Part shown: positions 13,106-22,719 of the stretch, piece by piece | How positions within the stretch are numbered: position 1 is the first letter of the stretch | Layout: each line of letters begins with the position of its first letter | Assembly: GCA_963920665.1 (NCBI GenBank) | Contig: OY987264.1 | Coordinates: forward strand, 35,320,906-35,384,905 | DNA length: 64,000 nucleotides | Reading direction: 5' to 3' | Source: Straminergon stramineum | Lineage: Eukaryota; Streptophyta; Bryopsida; Hypnales; Calliergonaceae | Made by a program: the position numbers and the translations under genes | The notes under the pieces: model-generated | The model's input: the letters and a program-made list of their open reading frames with translations, nothing else | Database searches by the model: none | What the model was told of the DNA's origin: nothing

Positions 13106-16100
13106 TCAGTCTTCATCCTCTCCATCTGACATCACATTTCCATTTCCATTCAACTTAATATCAGGTTCATCCTCGTCCATTTCATCCTCGTCTCCCATGT
13201 CATCCTCCTCGTCTTCTTCTTCATCATCCTCGCTTTCCGATTCTTCGTCCTCTTCACCCTCATCATATTGTGAAGCACCATCAACCATCACATCTATTGC
13301 CTCTGGTTCATCGTCCTCTTCTTCATACACAACTGCTGCTTCATTCTGTTGATGATCCTCCTCACCTGGCCCTTCATTTTTTTGAATTTGTGCCATGATC
13401 AGGTCAAGTCGCCCTGAAAGAGACAGGAGAGGACGAAAAACTGCAAGCCTTGTCTCAATGATTTGGTATAAGGAAGTGAGCACGGGTTGCATGGCGAGAT
13501 TGGTCATTACAAAGCTCGCATGCTGGAGTAATACAGCACGAACCCAGGGTACCAGGCCGAGCGCTCTTTGAGGTCTTCCTTCCATTTTTGAAACCGCTAT
13601 TGAAAGGAACTTCGCAGCCTCAAAGGGTCGCATCCGCCGTATGGTGTTTGTTATCACCTTCTCATCCCCAACATTCAAACATTGCTCAAGAAGAGCATTG
13701 TCGTCAGCTTGCAATGCTTGTGACAAAAGAACCTGTAGAGAGTCAGCTCGTGGTGTCACTGCTTTATCAAAATGTTTGCCACCCTTGTTATGGTCTTTGG
13801 CATCCCCGTCTTCAATTAGCTTCAGTGCAATCAACTTTTCCTCCAGTGTCGGCTCATCGTCAGGTAATATAGTTAGAGCGGTTTCAGTCTCATCGGCTTT
13901 CTCTTCAGAGGGTTTCTCAGAGGGTGGAGCTGTTTCATCATCGTCAGCTTCTGCACGGCGTTTCTTCGTTTTCTTCTTTGCCGGCGCTACCTCAACTTGC
14001 GGTCGTGGCATCGCTGCCTCCCCAGCATTGTCAGGACCTAGTACAGTCACTTGGGTAGAAGAAGTCACCCGCTCTTTTGCTGCAGCCCCAGCTGGTAGTA
14101 AAGCTCCTTCTGAGAATGCAGAAAGAACAACACTCAATCCTTCTTGGCCGGTTAATGAAACCTTCTCAAAGTGCGGCTTGACTGATGTCCCATGAGCAAC
14201 TAAAACAGCTGCCTCACTTTCCAGCAACCTGCGTCACAGGTATTGCACAGTACTATTAGTCCCTTATTACCTGAATTACAAATAAAAAAGTCCACTTACG
14301 AAGCTCAAACCCAAGTACAGTTAAAACACATTCTTAAGCATTAGAAAATATAGGATTTGGTTTCTTCTTTCTTTTGTAATATTTTACTACCATCCTTCAA
14401 GCTTCCTTAATGATTCATTTCAAATTCCTGTAGATATAGAAGTGGTCATTCATACACTTAAGGCTGACATAAATGGGGTGACTATAATATAAAAAACTCG
14501 CTATGGAAATGAATACACAAGCCGAACATAAAAGACTCTGCCCAGGGTAATCACCTTGCAGCTAGAACACCTGGCTTACTGCCTTTCCCAGTAGATTCTA
14601 CACGAATAATTGTAGGTTTAGCACTCCCAAGCTCAGCTGCAGTTGAAGCAGACCAAACATACGCCACTCCGCCTTCAGTCACGGCCACTACCCTCCGCAC
14701 ATCATCGTCACCGTCAAACCCATCAACACCTATCGCCACTGCTGGATGCTCTACAGACAAAGTAACAGGTGCTGCAGACTCTGACTTTCCACCTTCCACT
14801 TGCCACATCACGACATGACATTCTCCTGTAGCAGAGGAAAGTAAATACTTCCCGTCTGGAGTAAAACATAGGGCTTTTACAGGAGCCTGTATGCAAAACA
14901 AAAATCGTTCAGAAAGAGATCACCTCGCAAGTTTACGATAATATGGAGAAAGGAGTAGCATAGTGGACCCGCAGTGCAGACCTGGCATTCTTTAAGGTAT
15001 TGAAAGAAACGAAGTCCTAGGTGAAGTGTAGAGGACCCTAATGCATTTATAATATCCAAAGAAGAATATGATCGACCCTTAAGGGTCTCCTTCCTCATAA
15101 AAAACGTTATTAGACTTCAAGTAGGACGACCTGCACAGCTATACCAGCGTTATCACTTCGTAGGATTAGTGAATTATGACGGTCTCCAAAGAGCACCATG
15201 AAGTCAGGATCAGGCGTCTTCATCGGAAGATCTTCAGAGTACCATGCCCGGAGGAAGAAACCCCTAAAGTATGCTGTGCTTCCTCCTCCAGGTCATCTTA
15301 AGCACAAACTAACCACTGCAACGAAGGATGTGTTTCTGGAAATGAGGACACCCTAAATCAACATTCTATGAATCCAAGTATAAATATTCAATAGGGGCTA
15401 GGAGCGAACAGATAACGTACAGGATGACCTGGAAATTTGCGAAGACGCTTCTTGCTCGAAAGATCAAACAGCTTCACCTCAGCACTTGCAACCGCTACAC
15501 TACCACCATCTGCATGAAAAGAGAAGGCATCAAACTGCTGGACATTAATGTATTTATTATGTTAAGCAAGGCCGAAACAGAATCCATTGGTAAACATGCA
15601 TGCATGCGTGCGTGCCGTAAGCAGGGACACAAGGTCACAGCACCTTATGCAAAGAAGACGAGAGTCCACATACCTTGAGCAACAGACACACAAGTAAGGG
15701 GTGTTTTGGCTGCTCGAAACTTAGAAAGCACCTGCCCAGAGGTGGAGTCCATTTCACAAACGTGACCATCGTTGCCTACACTGTATAGCCTCTGCCCACT
15801 TTTGCCGAATGACACGGATTTCACGCTCCTGCAATCGACCAGGTCATTTGATATTGGTAAAAGTTGAAAAGCGAAACTTAAACCTGCCAATCCAGTGTCA
15901 TTTTGCTCACACCTGACCCAAATTCTTAACCAAGAAACAGACATGATCGCTTCCAGCTGCCAGCAGGGGTGTCTTTGGAGCTCAAGCATATAGGCTAAAT
16001 ATCTTGCAACTGCGTGGCTAGAAGAATCATCATTTGACTTGCATGTCAGTTTCAGGCATCGCATGAAATTACTTTCAAATACAAATGCCCGCGCAATTCA

Positions 16101-17546
16101 CCCAGAATACCATTTGACTTAAAGTTGAGAGTCAAACGAGGAGAGAAATTTCTTAGAGGAATTTCCTGCGGAAGCGAAAAATGTTATGACTCTTTCGTCA
16201 CCCTCCTAACTGGCTGGTTTGTACTGTAAAGGATCTGGAGAAGGTTACCAAGCAAAGTTATGGGTTTTTCTACCTCCACGATGTTTGGAAGACCCCGATC
16301 CCGGTTTCTGGGTCCTCTTTGAAGACCATCATCAATCAAAAACCCTACAGCACGAATTCAGTTTGTGATTTATAAGGGTCTTCAAAGAGGACCTTGAAGC
16401 CAGAAAAAGGTCTCGGTCTCGGTCTCGGTCTCTATCTTCAATGAACAGAAATGAGGGATTAAGACAAGGCCAGAATGGATCGCTAATTTGTGGAGATCGT
16501 CCGTCCTGCTTAGAGCTAATAAGTGTTATAACAAGAAAGGATCCTAGAGGTTGATCTCAATGACCTCTCGTTCTTGTAAACACACTAGAGCCCTCCATAC
16601 TTTGTTGCCTTCTTCAGAGAATGCCAATCGGTCAGGTTCCTCTATTCTACTCCTATACCTCATAACTAAACCAGACCTTCAGACACCACTGCCTAAAGAG
16701 ACAAAGGCACAGAAACATACGACAAACAACCTCCGAATCTAAGACTAAAGCTCTCACACAGAAAATCATGCAGACAAAATGGTTTGACCTTAGGGTTTAA
16801 CACATGGACAGCATCACATACCCAGCATGACAATCACTAGTCCGCCATTTGAGCTCTCCGAGCGCGGTATCCCACGCAATGATATCGCCGCTGCCAGTAC
16901 CAACAACAACAATCGCAGCACCTCCCTTCTCTTTCACACCCTTCTTCTTCTGGAAACCCCAAACGAGAACGTAAGTACTACCAGACAGTATGGACGCTAA
17001 CAGCATTTTCATTCTAACAACACAAACCTAACATTGCATATTTAGAGCACTGCGTCATTGCAGCTTCAAAATTTCAGAACTCACTCCGCAAAAAGTTTGA
17101 AAGTTAGGATTGAAAAGTCGTTAAAACATGGCTTCCATTTCTCTGGGATCCTTTCAAGGAAAATTTACTGGAAAAAGTTTCACTCGTTTGGCATCTTCGA
17201 CCCTAATAGAAGGAGAGGAGGTGCACCTTTTTGACAGAAGAGTTGGAAGGGAGGGCGCCCCAGGCCATGCAGGTGTAGTCCATGGCGAGGTGGCCAGGGG
17301 CGACTGGAGACGGCGCAGCCAAGTCGGCCATCTCGTTACGGAGATTACCCGTCGTGGCATCCCATATCTATAACACCAGCCCTCCAACAAGGATGAGCAA
17401 ACAGAAGGAATTGAGAACTTGAAGAATTGAGGAGGAAAAAGAAGAAGAAAAGACGTGAGAGATTGTACCTTGATACGGCCATCGCCAGCGGAGAGAGCGA
17501 GCGCGGAGCCGTGGCCGAGGAAGGCGGTGAGGAGTGCAGAAGACAT
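13106..17546 (-). CDS. UTP5: WD40-Utp12 protein, U3 snoRNP/SSU processome factor (UTP5/WDR43 type)
   Basis: Seven exons on the minus strand join in phase: 17546-17469, 17367-17227, 16949-16822, 15828-15674, 15509-15421, 14886-14555 and 14228-13106. They give 681 residues plus TGA, close to the usual length of WDR43. Exons 1-6 carry WD40 blades, including SAGDGRIKIWD at the N terminus, VVGTGSGDIIAWD, YSVGNDGHVCEMD and CFTPDGKYLLSSA. Residues about 470-590 form the helical Utp12 domain (LQVLLSQALQADDNALLEQC onward). The last 80 residues are a very acidic Asp/Glu tail. By family it is a t-UTP/UTP-A nucleolar protein needed for pre-rRNA transcription and 18S processing. A telo-box just upstream fits a ribosome-biogenesis gene. 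Start: the ATG at 17546 is the first in frame and gives MSSALLTAF, matching the family N terminus as remembered. The Ser-rich frame on the opposite strand at 13071-13352 is only the shadow of the acidic tail. Confidence 0.92.
15181..15215 (+). repeat. intronic repeat copy 1 (GGTCTCCAAAGAGCACC type)
   Basis: Lies in the intron between exons 5 and 6 of the UTP5-like gene. It matches 15 of 17 bases of the arm at 16377-16393, and the following bases (TGAAG.CAG) also match. It belongs to a three-copy intronic repeat within this gene. Confidence 0.5.
16311..16432. repeat. intronic inverted repeat with a hexamer microsatellite
   Basis: GGTCCTCTTTGAAGACC at 16311-16327 is the exact reverse complement of 16377-16393, with a 49-base loop. 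Four copies of GGTCTC follow at 16409-16432. It lies in the intron between exons 3 and 4 of the UTP5-like gene. Confidence 0.7.
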
Positions 17547-17653
17547 TGCGATACCAGCGTTGAAAAATTGGCGACGAAACTACTGGTAATGGAGATGGTG
17601 GAGGAGGCGAGGAGGGAGGAGGAGGAGCAGCAGCAGCAGCTGGTGAGGCTCCT

Positions 17654-17668
17654 AAAACCCTAAACCCT
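17654..17668. promoter_or_regulatory. telo-box (AAACCCTAA type) upstream of the UTP5-like start
   Basis: The plus strand reads AAAACCCTAAACCCT, 108 bases upstream of the ATG on the minus strand. Telo-boxes are enriched in plant promoters and 5' leaders of ribosomal-protein and ribosome-biogenesis genes, which fits the predicted product. Whether it lies in the promoter or the 5' UTR is not resolved. Confidence 0.65.
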
Positions 17669-17869
17669 GATTCAGGCGACGTATGGGGGTATAAAACCTT
17701 GTTTGAGGAGACGGAAACCCTTTTCACACAGTACGCGGTCCTCTTCCATTTCGATGGCGGAGAACAGGGCTCCACCTGGTACGGGTAATTTTTGTTGGGG
17801 GAGTTCAGTTATGTAAGACATGCAAGGTAGGAAGCGCTCATTTGAGAGCTGAAAATTAATTTGGGGAGG

Positions 17870-18105
17870 TTAACCCATAAACGTCAACACTGACGTTTAG
17901 TGTGCGATGGATGACAAAGAATCTTTCTATATAGGACAGAACTGTAACTATACATCCTTGGAATTTTGTGCGGAAAGGGAAGATCTTCTAAAGTACTTTG
18001 ACCTCCAATGAGTATTTTTTATTTTTTTAAAGTAGATGATGTCACATAGTTCCAAAAGGGTTGATTTCCATGGGCACTAGTCCATCCTTTAAGGATTAAA
18101 CTATT
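17870..18105. mobile_element. possible short TTAA-flanked element
   Basis: TTAACCCATAAACGTC at 17870 resembles the termini of the TTAA-B elements at 42056 and 63661. Right after it is a small hairpin (AAACGTCA-acac-TGACGTTT, 17879-17898). A right-end-like string, CCATCCTTTAAGGATTAA, ends near 18105. The two ends do not pair well with each other, so this may be one decayed end or two different ones. Confidence 0.35.
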
Positions 18106-18139
18106 TAACCTTTGAAGGATAGATTGGTGACTTTGGAAA

Positions 18140-18440
18140 TCATTCATTTTGATATCATGGGAATCATTGATTTACAAAAATCCAAAAGGACTCATTGGAA
18201 ATCAAACTATTATAGAAGATCTTCCCTTTCCACCCAAATTTCCTCATATGAATAGTTGCAATTCTATCCCATATAGAAAGATACTCTGTCATCTATCAGA
18301 CACTAAACATCCATGTCGAAGTTTAAGGTTTAAACTTGAAATATTTTTCAAGAGTTTTCCCTTGAAAGAAAAATGGAATTGGCATCTAATCCAAGTTGTT
18401 TCATATTTTTTTAGAGCTTTGTAGAATTAGTTATGAATTT
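18140..18440 (+). repeat. Rpt-S copy (dispersed repeat with an ORF remnant)
   Basis: The segment at 18190-18235 (AAATCAAACTATT..AGAAGATC..TTCCCTTTCCACC) resembles 27846-27892. Its right part (CTTGAAAGA..AAATGGAATTGGCATCTAA, 18361-18438) is nearly identical to 36430-36507. An open frame at 18149-18424 has no family I recognise. Its Pro-Cys-Arg phrase (HPCRSLRFKL) is loosely like LPCRVNYKL in the frame ending at 28059, hinting that both come from the coding part of an old element. Confidence 0.5.
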
Positions 18441-18734
18441 TTGAAGTTGAAACGCAATGGTCACTAAAAGTGTCCACCTCCTAAAATGTACAATATTTGT
18501 ACATTGATGGTGCAATGAGACAACAAAATGTACTCCTATACTAAAGACACTTTTCGGACCCTAGCACTTTAGGGACCTCCTGCCTTACACCCCCAATCAA
18601 AATTGCCCACAAAGCAACATCTCCATTTGAACAAAAAGAGATGCTTTTTCCTTGATATTGATTAGATAAGATATATACAATTTGAAAAAGAAAGTCTATG
18701 AGGGGCTAATGTTTGATTTTTGGTACACCTAGGG

Positions 18735-18905
18735 ACAATACTTTAAAAATTCATAACTTACTCATACAATATTCAAGTAATGTAAGCCATATTGAAGTGT
18801 ATTGGAATCCTCTTTTAGTTGCCAATATTAAGGCCTAATAAAAATAATTAATGTTTAATAATAGTAACTATGCTCAATTATAATTAAGGATGATTGAGGT
18901 GCAAA
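18735..18905 (-). repeat. Rpt-R copy, reverse orientation
   Basis: Read on the minus strand it contains GGCAACTAAAAGAGGATTCC, then a TATGAGTAAGTTATGAATTTT phrase, in the order seen on the plus strand at 30070-30140 and 32790-32860. An AT-rich left flank beginning GCACCT is also shared. Confidence 0.6.
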
Positions 18906-20151
18906 TACCTTAGTTTTCATTAGGGTCAACTTTTTTTTCTCTATTGGCTAAACTTTGCTAGCATTATGAAATATTAGTCTCTAGTAGCAAGTCCCTCCAA
19001 ATCTACTTTGATCATCTATTGGCACCTTTTTTTGTCCTCTTTCTAGGTAGGGACACCTAAAATTGTCCCTTTTTTGTACATATTTTTTATCATTAGATTG
19101 CAAACAATAAGAGATTTCTATGCACTAATGAATGGATTCTTTTGTCACAAGGGGTCAAAGTTTTTTGTAGATCATTTGTTCAACTCTAAGTACATTTGGA
19201 TGTAGGAGTATACACTGAGAACATTTGATCAAGTAGTGCTTTTAGGCACTTAGTGCTTAGGCATGTCTCTACTAGTGTTGTAAGGATATTCACTAAATTA
19301 ACACTAGGATGATAGATTATAAATATCTAGTTGAGGACCATTGCATGTCAAAATAAACTAAATATTCTCTTAACTTCTAATATGACCCTCTAACTACCTA
19401 TACAATACTAGTCTCTACCTTATAAAGAACATGCAATTGTGCAAATAGGCTTGAGCTCAACAAGTGGGCCATTGATTTTTGAGAATTCCCAATGGGAAGA
19501 GCATTCCTTTTCCTGAAATACCTACTACACAATTGAAGATTTGATGGATATTTCTAAATTTGAATATTAAACACAAAAGTTTAATGAGTTCATAGCTCAA
19601 TTGATAGATTCTCCAAAATCATGCCCTAATTTCAATGTCCTTAAATTGAACAATGTGCAATGAACATCTCCTTATCATCTAGATTTATTTAGGGTTGCTC
19701 TAGGATACCCGCTTGCTAACGAGTGATCTTGCTTTAAGAATGTTCATCTGGTGTCAAGCTTACTGCATGTTGGAACTTTGAATACTGTAGTTTCTTGTTG
19801 ACTTCAAATTGAAGCAACAAAACGCAAACCTGGAGAGTTTGAACAATTTGATTCAAAATATGTGATGCTGAAAGACACAAGAAGAGAAACTGATTTTTTT
19901 GCAAGAAATTCCCGCGAGGGATAGAAAATGACAGTGACAATTGATTAAGTGACTAAATGGAGTTAAATGGAGTTCAAATGAATTGCTAAAGAAGCTTCAA
20001 GGATTTTAGTAAAAGAAGAAACCATGCCTCCCGTTTTTTAACAATAAGAAAATATGTTTCAAGACACAATCTCATTGGTATTGCGCTTCCAAAGTGGACA
20101 AGGGGGTTAATATTCACATCGTTGAAACTACAGCTGAGAAGGTAAGCTAGT
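18906..20151. other. intergenic DNA and 3' UTR of the PPOX-like gene
   Basis: AT-rich to about 19700, with no credible gene. From about 19700 to 20151 the sequence is probably the 3' UTR of the minus-strand gene. No structured element recognised. Confidence 0.4.
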
Positions 20152-22719
20152 TCATGGGTTCAGTTCTTGTTGGGACCAAACTTTCTGTCCAGTGTTTGTA
20201 TTAGAGCTCTTGAAGAGAACTCGCACGGCATCCTTGGCATGGTAATAGTCAATCTGCAATGAAACCCACCATAAAATAGGATTAAAATTTGAATGATACT
20301 GGAGATATCTTTTAACCCATGTGGTTTTCAGCTGCATTTATTTATAAAAGGAACAAAAATAAGTTTCCCCGAACCATCAAATTCAATCAAGGTCACCAAT
20401 GTTTGTCAAACAATTTTAGATCGACTATTACTTTTTTGTTGACATAGGGAAACACCTCCACGTTGACAAAATTAAAGGTTTTACTGCAAGAGATAACTGG
20501 CAAGAGAGAGAGATAGCCACCTCTTCTGGCTCCAACGTGAGCACGCAAAACGTATCAAGAGGGCCTTGGTCGGGGTCTACTTGAGGTGCGTCCGAGGACT
20601 CTGAGGATTTGGGAGTCCCAGGATGTGGGACTGCAAATCCGCTACGAGACCTGGGCGAACTATCAAACCAGGCCTTCTCCCTGAGCTGCAACAACAACAA
20701 CGACAATAACAGCCATTACTCACGGTTCACAATCTAATCTCAAATATTACTAGAATGGCTTGAACTGTTGAGCACACCAACAATGGTTTGCTTTCCTAGA
20801 GCAACTTTCAAAGAAATCAGAACTTTATTTTCCTATTTATTATAAACTTTGAGCTAGTTCAAGTCATGTCAAACAAGCAACTACGTCATATGAGTCTATG
20901 CCCCTTTCAAATCTAGCTACAGAAGCGACAAGAAGTTCAGTAGCTTATTTCGCAATGTAGCTGCATTGTAGATGCGTCTTACTTCATGTCAAAGAATAGG
21001 GCTCAATTTTCAAGTACCACAAACACTATACATAAGAACCTACTAAAACAATCTCTACTCAAACAATCTCACATCACTATAAATGTGCCTTGTGTTGCAA
21101 TCGATCTCCTCCGCCTCGGTCCAAAGCCAACAAAACCAGAGCACCCCTCCTCACGGAGAACTTTCCAACATTAATGTATATACCCTCTTGGGCCGAAAAT
21201 AATCTATGACTGGTTCACTTGAGATTCACAGATTCAGCGAAAGAACAGTCAATAGTTTGGACTTGAACTAGCGCACCGATTTTCGAGCAGAGTCCGAGTC
21301 GGCATGACCAATTAAATCCAATATGCCGTGGATGCGAAACTGCTCCCATGAATCCGTGAAATAGTAACAGATCTGTACAAATACCAAGGATTCATTCAAG
21401 GCAAACGAATTCATTTCGTTTACATATGAACATCGAAGGAGTGGAATGGTTTTGAAGAGCAGGGCAGGCATACCTCCCCAAATGGACAGTGCTTGATGTC
21501 GTCAATCTGAACCACAAAGATACAACACGCCATAACTTAGATAAGCTACATTACTTCTCACAGAAACAGAAAGGGTGTCAGAGCTGGCGTGCAGAAGAAC
21601 TCTAGTGGAGACTGGCACTTTGAAGAAAGAAGAATTGAATTTTGCATCAAAACTCCGAATCGCAGAGCAAGAATCGCAAAATCCACTGTCCTAATGAAGG
21701 CACGCCCAGACATCCTTGCTCTCTCATCAAACCCGGTTCAAAACTCTCAGTACCTCTCACTATCACAAGTTGTCAAGTGTGGCAGGAAGTTGCATACAGA
21801 GATAATAATAAGGAGTTTGACAAATGTCAAAAAGGTTTCAGATTCCTGTGACCTCAAGTACTTTTTAATGTCACTTCTACATGCAGCAATATTGATTGTC
21901 ACAATGCTAAGAAAAATCCATATCACAAAGTGCATTTTGCACACCTAGGTTGTCACATTGAAGAGGTCTGGGTATACTACACTTAAACTTTCGACCTAGT
22001 GGACAACAAGGGAATGCTTGCCTTGTGAGTCCGTGAGTCTGTTGTAAACTGCAACTTGTCAGTACCCTCCACAAAACCTCTGCACCAATAACTCCCCCAA
22101 TTGAAACTCATTCACAGCTCATTTCAAGTTGAACCATTCACAACATCATATACCAGTGTTAGGGGTTCCATTTTCCTCTTAGCTCTGACTTGATTTTTAG
22201 GTACTATTCAACTTTTTAAAGCCCCGCTCTGACCCCAAGGATGTATGTCCAACCTAGGATCGCATCATGAGCTCCTTCATGAATGCTTTCCTCTCAATCT
22301 TTTAATCCCTAGGCATCCCAGGAAAGCATATTTCGTCAAATCCATGTCTTCAGGTACATAACCTTCACACACAATATTATCTGCCTCTGCTGATAAAAAT
22401 TCACTGCAAGGAAAGAAAAATACTAAAAAGAAAACTGGAAGAAGATGAAAGTGGAAATGGGAATTGAGTCAAACCTAAAAACTAGAGTTCGGTTAGCGGG
22501 TCGTCCATCGGGGCGCACCGTAGCCTACGCACACACATTACCAAATCCAGAGTTCTTCAACGTCAATTTCGTTCAAAAGACAGTACCTGAGCTTCTCCAA
22601 GATTATGCATTAAATAGAAAAAATATTTTATTTACCATCTGAAGGTGCGTATGATGCTTCAAATGCTTGTGACTTTGAATGGCCTGCTGCAACAACTCCC
22701 TCCAGGAGCTCGTCGCCAT
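20152..22719 (-). CDS. pyridoxamine 5'-phosphate oxidase family (FMN-binding split barrel) protein
   Basis: Eight minus-strand exons: 22719-22636, 22524-22475, 22403-22373, 22054-22022, 21506-21474, 21372-21277, 20685-20521 and 20253-20152. They total 594 bases, 197 residues plus TGA, about the size I recall for Arabidopsis At2g46580. Signature blocks in order: MATSSWRELL, RPDGRPANRTLVF, QFTTDSRTHK, IDDIKHCPFGE, CYYFTDSWEQFRIHG, LREKAWFDSS and the C-terminal KVWSQQELNP. This family is related to PNPO, which oxidises PNP/PMP to pyridoxal phosphate with FMN, but this plant branch has no firmly assigned substrate that I know. Points to note: four exons are 31-50 bases; the 33-base exon ending at 22022 is followed by a GC donor (AAG|GCAAGC); and the codon split between exons 2 and 3 reads Ser where relatives have Arg (VFRGF becomes VFSEF). 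Its acceptor could lie 6 bases later (TTGCAG), which would drop Leu-Gln. Confidence 0.85.

Noticed and set aside
13071..13352. Ser-rich open frame on the plus strand
   Set aside because: It is the antisense of the acidic GAA/GAT-rich tail of the UTP5-like gene.
15119..15300. Possible extra WD40 exon of the UTP5-like gene
   Set aside because: A minus-strand open stretch exists here, but exon 15509-15421 joins exon 14886-14555 in phase and continues the family sequence (FPGHP-APVKAL) without it.
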